Below, piece after piece: positions 59,508 through 64,000 of a stretch of 64,000 nucleotides of DNA. The DNA comes from Rhodococcus rhodnii (GTDB lineage: Bacteria; Actinomycetota; Actinomycetes; Mycobacteriales; Pseudonocardiaceae). The stretch lies in NCBI GenBank assembly GCA_000720375.1, contig JOAA01000023.1:114647-178646 (forward strand), given 5' to 3'. The notes beneath the pieces are model-generated. The model was given only the letters and a program-made list of their open reading frames with translations, ran no database searches and was not told the origin of the DNA. The position numbers and the translations under genes are program-made. Positions within the stretch are counted from its first letter, which is position 1, and each line of letters starts with the position of its first letter.

Positions 59508-60839
59508 TCAGGCAACAGTTCGGGGGATGACCCAGTGGTCGTCGTCGGGATACGTGCTGGTGGGCGTGCCGGAGATCCACCGGACGTCGAACGACCGGTG
59601 CGCGATGCGCTGCTGGGCGATCACGATCGCGAGGTGCTCGGCATCGGCGCCGACACCGCAGAACCGGCCGGAACCCCACGTGTACTGCCAAGGCAGGCCA
59701 AGGAAGTAGAGGCCAGGACACGCGGTCACACCGCGCTGGTGAGTGGGATAGCCGCGGCCGTCGAAGACCGGCTCCTCGATCCACCGGTAGTCCGCGCCGA
59801 ACCCGGTGGCCCACACCACTGAGCCGATCTCGTCGGCACGCAAGGTGGACGGCCCGCTCTCGGGCAGCCAGACCGGCTGGTATCGCTCCTGCGCCGGGGC
59901 GTCGATGCCCGTCCGGGCGATATATGCGTCCACTGTGTCCTTGATGCTCTCCGACACGGCATCGGCAGCGTCCAGGTTACGCGCCAGATCGTCAGAGAAA
60001 TTCAGCTCATCGTGGCCGCAGTTCACGAGTCTGCCGTGCAAACGCATTCCCTGCTTGGCGAACGCTCTCAGATCGATGTCACGGCCGCCGTCCCGGCCGG
60101 TGACGTAGTGGTTGACCCGGAAGCGAACCGCGTCGGCGTCGTCGAACTCGTTGATGTTCTTGCGGTAGTAGCCCATGTCCTCGAGCCAGGCGACCACGTC
60201 ACGGCCCCGGTAGAACCTCGCGACCCGAGGTGCGGTGCCGACGGCGAGGTGCACTTCCCGGCCGGCAAGGTGCAGGTCCTCGGCGATCTGACTGCCCGAT
60301 TGCCCTGACCCGACAACAAGAACGGGCCCCGGCGGCAACTGGGACGGGCTGCGGTACTCGGACGAGTGCAGCTGCTTGATCGCCGGGGACAGCCGCTCGG
60401 CGATCCGCGGAATCACCGGCACCTGATACGGGCCGGTCGCCACGACAACCTGGTCGGCGGTCATAACTCCTTGCGAGGTAACGACTTCGAACGCCCACGA
60501 GGACGTGCGCCGAAGCCGTCGCACCGCAACGCCTTCAACCAGCGGTGGATCGAAAGACGCCACGTAGTCCTGGAGGTACCGCACGATCTCATCGCGCACC
60601 ATGAACCCATGCGGGTCCGCGCCCCGATAGCCGAATCCTGGCAGCTGGCACTGCCAGTTGGGGGTGACCAGGCAGAACGAGTCCCAGCGCCGGTTGCGCC
60701 ATTCGTGGGCAACCTGTTCGCGCTCGAGCACGATATGATCGATGCCCCGTGCGGTGAGACAGTAGCTCATCGACAGCCCGGCCTGACCGCCGCCGACGAC
60801 GATCACGGACCGGTGGTGACCGGCTGGATCCGCGTTCAT
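59508..60839 (-). CDS. MSMEG_0569-family flavin-dependent oxidoreductase
   Basis: A 443-residue flavoprotein monooxygenase. FAD motif SVIVVGGGQAGLSMSYCL (about 12-28), a second dinucleotide motif PVLVVGSGQSGSQIAEDL (about 175-192), and GSVVWATGFGADYRW near 340. VAHEWRNRRWDSFCLVTPNW is typical of flavin N-hydroxylating or Baeyer-Villiger-type enzymes. Start ATG 60839 begins six codons into the longest frame. First gene of the Nit1C-like operon, with no divergent regulator; the 78 bp upstream must contain the promoter. Probably oxidises a nitrogen or carbon atom of the cluster substrate. Confidence 0.87.
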   Translation of the reverse strand: MNADPAGHHRSVIVVGGGQAGLSMSYCLTARGIDHIVLEREQVAHEWRNRRWDSFCLVTPNWQCQLPGFGYRGADPHGFMVRDEIVRYLQDYVASFDPPLVEGVAVRRLRRTSSWAFEVVTSQGVMTADQVVVATGPYQVPVIPRIAERLSPAIKQLHSSEYRSPSQLPPGPVLVVGSGQSGSQIAEDLHLAGREVHLAVGTAPRVARFYRGRDVVAWLEDMGYYRKNINEFDDADAVRFRVNHYVTGRDGGRDIDLRAFAKQGMRLHGRLVNCGHDELNFSDDLARNLDAADAVSESIKDTVDAYIARTGIDAPAQERYQPVWLPESGPSTLRADEIGSVVWATGFGADYRWIEEPVFDGRGYPTHQRGVTACPGLYFLGLPWQYTWGSGRFCGVGADAEHLAIVIAQQRIAHRSFDVRWISGTPTSTYPDDDHWVIPRTVA

Positions 60840-60917
60840 GGGACTCAGTACAGCCATCCGTTGTGTCAGAACGGTTTCGTCCGGAAATGCGGCAGGTTTC
60901 GCAGCGTAACAGTCACG

Positions 60918-61157
60918 CTACAGAACGCTCACCGATTGCCGGCCCAGGCTGTGCTCAGACTGCGCCGTGCCGCGCGGCCCCAACGCCCCGACGAGCATGC
61001 GCTCACGCCCGGACATCCTGGACCCGACGAGGGACAGTGCCACGGGTGTCAGGCGGATCACCGTGAGCACCGCCAGGCAGACGAGCGCCACCTGCCATGA
61101 AATTCCGAGGAAGTACACGAGGACAGCGGCGATTCCGACGACGGACCACATGGTCAT
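60918..61157 (-). pseudogene. Truncated cation/proton antiporter gene
   Basis: A 79-codon frame contains two transmembrane helices (WSVVGIAAVLVYFLGI, ALVCLAVLTVIRLTPVALSL) and the segment GSRMSGRERMLVGALGPRG, which matches the Na+/H+ antiporter (NhaP/CPA1) motif RxSxRERLFVGWFGPRG. It then breaks into unrelated residues and stops. Most of the gene is missing at both ends. Confidence 0.55.
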
Positions 61158-61228
61158 GTCACCGCGCGTGGGTTGTGCCTTTGGCAGGGACGGTTGTTCA
61201 TGCGCTACCCCTCCCGTCCGCCGGTAGG

Positions 61229-61732
61229 TCAGATATTCCCAGTCCAGTAGAGGGGCTTGGCCTTCGCGAAGACGATTTTGACCGTGACCTCTGATGGTTT
61301 GGCCGGCAGCGCGAGGGCCATCGTCAGCTGACCGTCCTTACTGGGCAGGATGTCGGCCTGGAGCTTGGTGCCGATCCGGTTCTTCTCGTCGGTGATCAGG
61401 CCGGCGGTCGCACTGCCGACCGTTGCGGAAAAGGCGAAGGCGTCCGCGTTGAGTGCGGTCTTCGTGGAGTTGACGATCTTGATGTCGAACTTGGCGCCGC
61501 GCGTCAGATCCTTCGGCCGCGCCGGGTCGGCGGGCAGGTCGAAGGACGTCGGTTTCGACACGGTGATCGTTCCGTGTTCGCCCTGACGCTCCTGGCCGAA
61601 ACTCATCACCTGTGGCGCCGCGCTGGTGGCCTTCGATGTGCTGCCGGCAGGTGCGGGCTTGGCGGGTTGACTGCCGCAGCCTGCCAGGGCGATGGCCGCC
61701 GCGACGATCATGACGGGCAGGACGTGCTTCAT
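61229..61732 (-). CDS. Lipoprotein, DUF4352-like
   Basis: A 167-residue lipoprotein. The signal peptide is residues 1-19 with lipobox LAGC (Cys19). After a Ser/Ala/Pro linker (residues 22-42) comes a beta-sandwich of about 120 residues: GEHGTITVSKPTSFDL, GAKFDIKIVNSTKTALNADAF, LPSKDGQLTMALALPAKPSEV and VTVKIVFAKAKPLYW. This resembles the DUF4352/immunoglobulin-like lipoproteins common in actinobacteria. It lies on the cell surface. Function unknown; it is monocistronic and divergent from the DUF1542-like gene. Confidence 0.85.
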   Translation of the reverse strand: MKHVLPVMIVAAAIALAGCGSQPAKPAPAGSTSKATSAAPQVMSFGQERQGEHGTITVSKPTSFDLPADPARPKDLTRGAKFDIKIVNSTKTALNADAFAFSATVGSATAGLITDEKNRIGTKLQADILPSKDGQLTMALALPAKPSEVTVKIVFAKAKPLYWTGNI

Positions 61733-61965
61733 GGCTCTGTCTCCAGTGGACGGACGTGAGCATCACTGACTTTCTCGACCGTACTGATGAGAAGTCGTCC
61801 AACACGGGCGAAGCGCGGATTCTCAGCCGCACGGCAGGCGTCATCCAGCCGATCGACGGGGACGCGATGGCCGCGCGGCGGGGTATCGCCGGACAACTCA
61901 CGGATGGACCCCGATGGCGGCGGAGGCGATGCTGGATCCGGCCGACCGTCTACTTGGGAGTGTCC

Positions 61966-62658
61966 ATGATCACCGTGATCATTGTGATCGTGCTCGTCGC
62001 GCTGGCTGTGTTCTTTTTGCGCAGCGTGCACGCCACCACGAAGCAGCGCCAGTTCGACGACGCGAGAGCGGAAGCCGGTCGCTGGGTGGAGCGGCTCGGT
62101 GGGCAGGTGTTGAACCTGACCGGGACCACTATCGCGGCGAAGCAGGCTCTTGCGGACGCGTCCGAGCGCTATCACGCGGCCGGTTCCCAGTTGGAGCAGG
62201 CGACCAGTGTCGAGCAGGCAGGCTTGGCCAAAGAGACCGCGTTGGAAGGGCTTTACTACGTCCGGGCCGCCCGTGTCGCGATGGGCATGGACGCCGGACC
62301 CGCATTGCCACAGGACGAAGCGCGTACACGTGCCGGCGCGGTGACGGAGCACCGGCGGGTCGAGGTCGACGGAGAGACCTATGAGGCTTCGCCCCGGCCT
62401 GGCCAGAACACCCCGCACTACTACCCGGGCGGCGAGGTCGCCGGGCGTCCGGTGCCGCAGGGCTGGTACAGCCAGCCGTGGTGGAAACCGGCGCTGATCG
62501 GCGGTGCCTGGGGCCTCGGTTCCGCGGTCCTGTTCGGCGCGCTCTTCACCGGTATGTCCGGTATCGCGGACGCGCAGACGTGGCAATCGGGATATGAGGC
62601 GGGTCAGCAGGATGCCGGCGATTCGTGGGCCGGACTCGACGACCTGGACACGTGGTAG
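61966..62658 (+). CDS. DUF1542-like membrane-anchored protein
   Basis: A 230-residue protein with an N-terminal transmembrane helix (VIIVIVLVALAVFFLRS, residues 4-20), a helical region (about 25-110) of QFDDARAEAGRWVERLGG, ALADASERYHAAGSQLEQA and GLYYVRAARVAMGM, then a Gly/Trp-rich end (GWYSQPWWKPALIGGAWGLG) with a second short hydrophobic stretch and an acidic C-terminus. Start ATG 61966 follows GGGAG by 6 nt. Proteins of this layout are common in actinobacteria under the DUF1542 name and have no known function. Confidence 0.8.
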   Translation: MITVIIVIVLVALAVFFLRSVHATTKQRQFDDARAEAGRWVERLGGQVLNLTGTTIAAKQALADASERYHAAGSQLEQATSVEQAGLAKETALEGLYYVRAARVAMGMDAGPALPQDEARTRAGAVTEHRRVEVDGETYEASPRPGQNTPHYYPGGEVAGRPVPQGWYSQPWWKPALIGGAWGLGSAVLFGALFTGMSGIADAQTWQSGYEAGQQDAGDSWAGLDDLDTW

Positions 62659-62747
62659 CCGCCCTCGGTCGTTTGCCCCGTTGACCTGCGCCGACAGGGC
62701 CTATTCTCCGGTACGCCGGGACAAGCGTGGCTTTCGAGGAGTTGAGT

Positions 62748-63404
62748 GTGATCCGGGCAATGGTGGTGGACGACGACGCGCTGGTCCGCTCGGGGTTCGA
62801 GCTGATCCTGCGAGCAGCAGGCGACATCGACGTGGTCGCCACGGCGACCGGTGCCCAAGCGGTCGGTGAGATCCAGGCGCGCAAGCCTGATGTCGTGCTG
62901 CTGGACATCCGGATGCCGGACGTCGACGGGCTGACCATCCTGCGGCAGGTTCGGGCGATGTCCGATCCGCCGGTTGTGGCCATGCTGACCACGTTCGACT
63001 CCGACGAGTACATCGCGGCCGCGCTGCGGTCGGGTGCTGCCGGGTTTCTGCTCAAGGACACCGACCCTGAGCAGCTCGCGCAGCTGGTGCGGACGTTGGC
63101 CAGTGGTGGGGTGGTGTTGTCGCCGAAAGTCACCCGGTCGGTCGTGGACGGCTATCTGGACGCGGGCGCCAGCTCGGAGGCCGCTGACCGTGTCGCCCGG
63201 CTGACCGATCGGGAACGCGATGTGCTCGTGCTCATCGCCGAGGGGCTGTCCAATGCGGACATCGGTGCTCGCAGTGCTCGGTCTGACTGTCCGGCGGCGT
63301 CTGCCCTATGTGTCCTTCCTGATGGCGCTGCCGTCGTGGTTCTTGTCGCAGGCCATGGCCGCCACGTTGATCGCTCTCTACACCGTCGCCAGGAGCACCC
63401 GTGA
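62748..63404 (+). pseudogene. Truncated NarL/FixJ response regulator
   Basis: The start (GTG 62748, GAGGAG upstream) and residues 1-170 are a normal response regulator: receiver motifs VVDDDALVRSG, VVLLDIRMPD (phospho-Asp), MLTTFDSD and FLLKDTDPEQL, then the LuxR HTH beginning LTDRERDVLVLIAEGLSNADIGA. At about 63267 the HTH stops and the frame runs into part of a histidine kinase gene in a different frame, ending at 63404 after about 45 unrelated residues. The DNA-recognition helix is missing, so the product cannot bind DNA normally. Confidence 0.8.
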
Positions 63405-63636
63405 CCGCCGTGTACTGGCGGTGTCCGCGGTCGTGGTTTTCGTCGGCTTCGCCTTCCCGTGGCCGCCGCCCGATTTCTCGGCCGTCCCGGGCAAGGCGTT
63501 CCTGCTCAACATCGTCTACGCCACGATGACCGCGGCCGCACCGGTGTTCCTCGGCCAGCTCATGGTGCGCATGAAGGAAATCGAGAACGCACGCGACCAC
63601 GAACGACGTCTTGTCGCCGAGACGACCCTGGCAAGG
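63268..63636 (+). pseudogene. Internal fragment of a two-component histidine kinase
   Basis: In the frame beginning near 63268 the sequence encodes the membrane part and the start of the dimerisation helix of a NarX-type kinase: VLGLTVRRRLPYVSFLMALP, WFLSQAMAATLIALYTVARS, FLLNIVYATMTAAAPVFLGQ and KEIENARDHERRLVAETTLAR. The ATPase domain is missing; the sequence turns over at 63627-63636. Confidence 0.7.
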
Positions 63637-63774
63637 ACCGTCTGGGTGATCAGTTCGCGCTCGTGCTCACGGGCTTCGTTGATTTCCGCCAGCCGCAGCG
63701 ACAGGTCACGTCTGGTTTGGACCAGCTGGCCGAGGAACGTGGGCGCGCCATGGAGCCAGACGCCCAAGACCACC
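63627..63774 (-). pseudogene. Inverted fragment of a second histidine kinase
   Basis: On the minus strand VVLGVWLHGAPTFLGQLVQT and RLAEINEAREHERELITQTVLAR (the last 23 residues shown over two pieces in context) is the homologous stretch of another kinase. It ends in the same LAR codons as the plus-strand fragment, with CCTGGCAAGG shared between both strands at 63627-63636. The two fragments therefore meet head to head in their dimerisation helices. Confidence 0.65.
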
Positions 63775-63899
63775 GAGGTACTGCCGCGCGGGCCCGCAAT
63801 CCGAGAACTGGCAGGTCGTGCCCGCCGACCAGCAGGGTTCTGGCCAGCCGGTCGGCGGACATGCCGGAGCGGAACGTGAAGACGACCCCCGGCCGGGTC

Positions 63900-64000
63900 T
63901 GAGCGGATGTACTTCGCCGGTTTGGTGGCGATGTTGAGCAGGTACTCCAGCGGTCCCTTGCGGAAGAAGCGAGACCAGATCCAGGCGAACACCATGGCGC
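63900..64000 (-). pseudogene. C-terminal fragment of a DUF418 membrane protein
   Basis: The minus strand reads MVFAWIWSRFFRKGPLEYLL then NIATKPAKYIR, the end of DUF418-type membrane proteins in which WSRxFRRGPLE is a hallmark. It continues beyond the window upstream and becomes unrelated Arg/Pro-rich sequence after about residue 32, so the tail looks fused to other DNA. Confidence 0.6.

Overview
This is high-GC actinobacterial chromosome, most likely from a member of the Pseudonocardiales (Amycolatopsis, Lentzea, Kutzneria, Saccharothrix type). That reading rests on base composition, GTG starts, many ATGA gene overlaps, SARP/AfsR and LuxR (LAL) giant regulators, a perfect CebR-type operator, an F420-type LLM oxidoreductase, DUF3159, DUF418 and DUF1542 genes, and a nitrogen-starvation cluster of the mycobacterial MSMEG_0565-0572 type. 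No tRNA, rRNA, CRISPR array, intact insertion sequence or prophage was seen.

Layout. 1-6.7 kb: end of a GT39-type membrane glycosyltransferase, a zinc-ribbon/membrane protein pair, a three-gene unit (FAD monooxygenase, DUF3159 membrane protein, 46-residue microprotein) facing its TetR regulator across a palindromic operator, and a one-pass HTH membrane protein. 6.7-13 kb: a class A flavin hydroxylase divergent from an AfsR-like SARP-ATPase-TPR regulator, then a decayed NB-ARC/TPR gene of the FxSxx-COOH type. 13-22.5 kb: DUF1349 protein, LLM oxidoreductase/LysR pair, HAD dehalogenase, a frameshifted discoidin/beta-helix secreted protein, a secreted PQQ-type sugar dehydrogenase behind CebR-like boxes, and an M48 protease.

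23-34 kb is a glycan-utilisation locus: two secreted glycoside hydrolases with carbohydrate-binding modules, a LacI regulator, an ABC sugar importer lacking its ATPase, and a cytosolic GH63-like hydrolase. Four copies of one 14-bp operator tie them together. 34-38.6 kb holds debris (a HEPN gene with a frameshift joined to a YCII fragment), an intact YCII protein and a LAL-type LuxR regulator. 38.6-45.3 kb: LysR/epimerase pair and an aldo-keto reductase, SDR, CocE-type hydrolase run facing an AraC regulator. 45.4-51.5 kb: a four-gene aromatic-catabolism operon (extradiol-type dioxygenase, FAH hydrolase, acyl-CoA ligase, FAD hydroxylase), every junction an ATGA overlap, divergent from a TetR regulator with a long palindrome between them.

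52.9-60.8 kb is the most distinctive part: an eight-gene Nit1C / MSMEG_0565-0572-like operon (flavin oxidoreductase, amidohydrolase, Sll0783-family protein, radical SAM protein, GNAT fused to an AIR-synthase-like domain, nitrilase, a second nitrilase paralogue whose catalytic Cys and Glu are both Asp, and a glycosyltransferase). Beyond it lie an antiporter remnant, a lipoprotein, a DUF1542-type protein and, at the right edge, a mosaic of truncated two-component genes with a fold-back junction.

All family names come from recognising motifs in the translated sequence; no database search was run.
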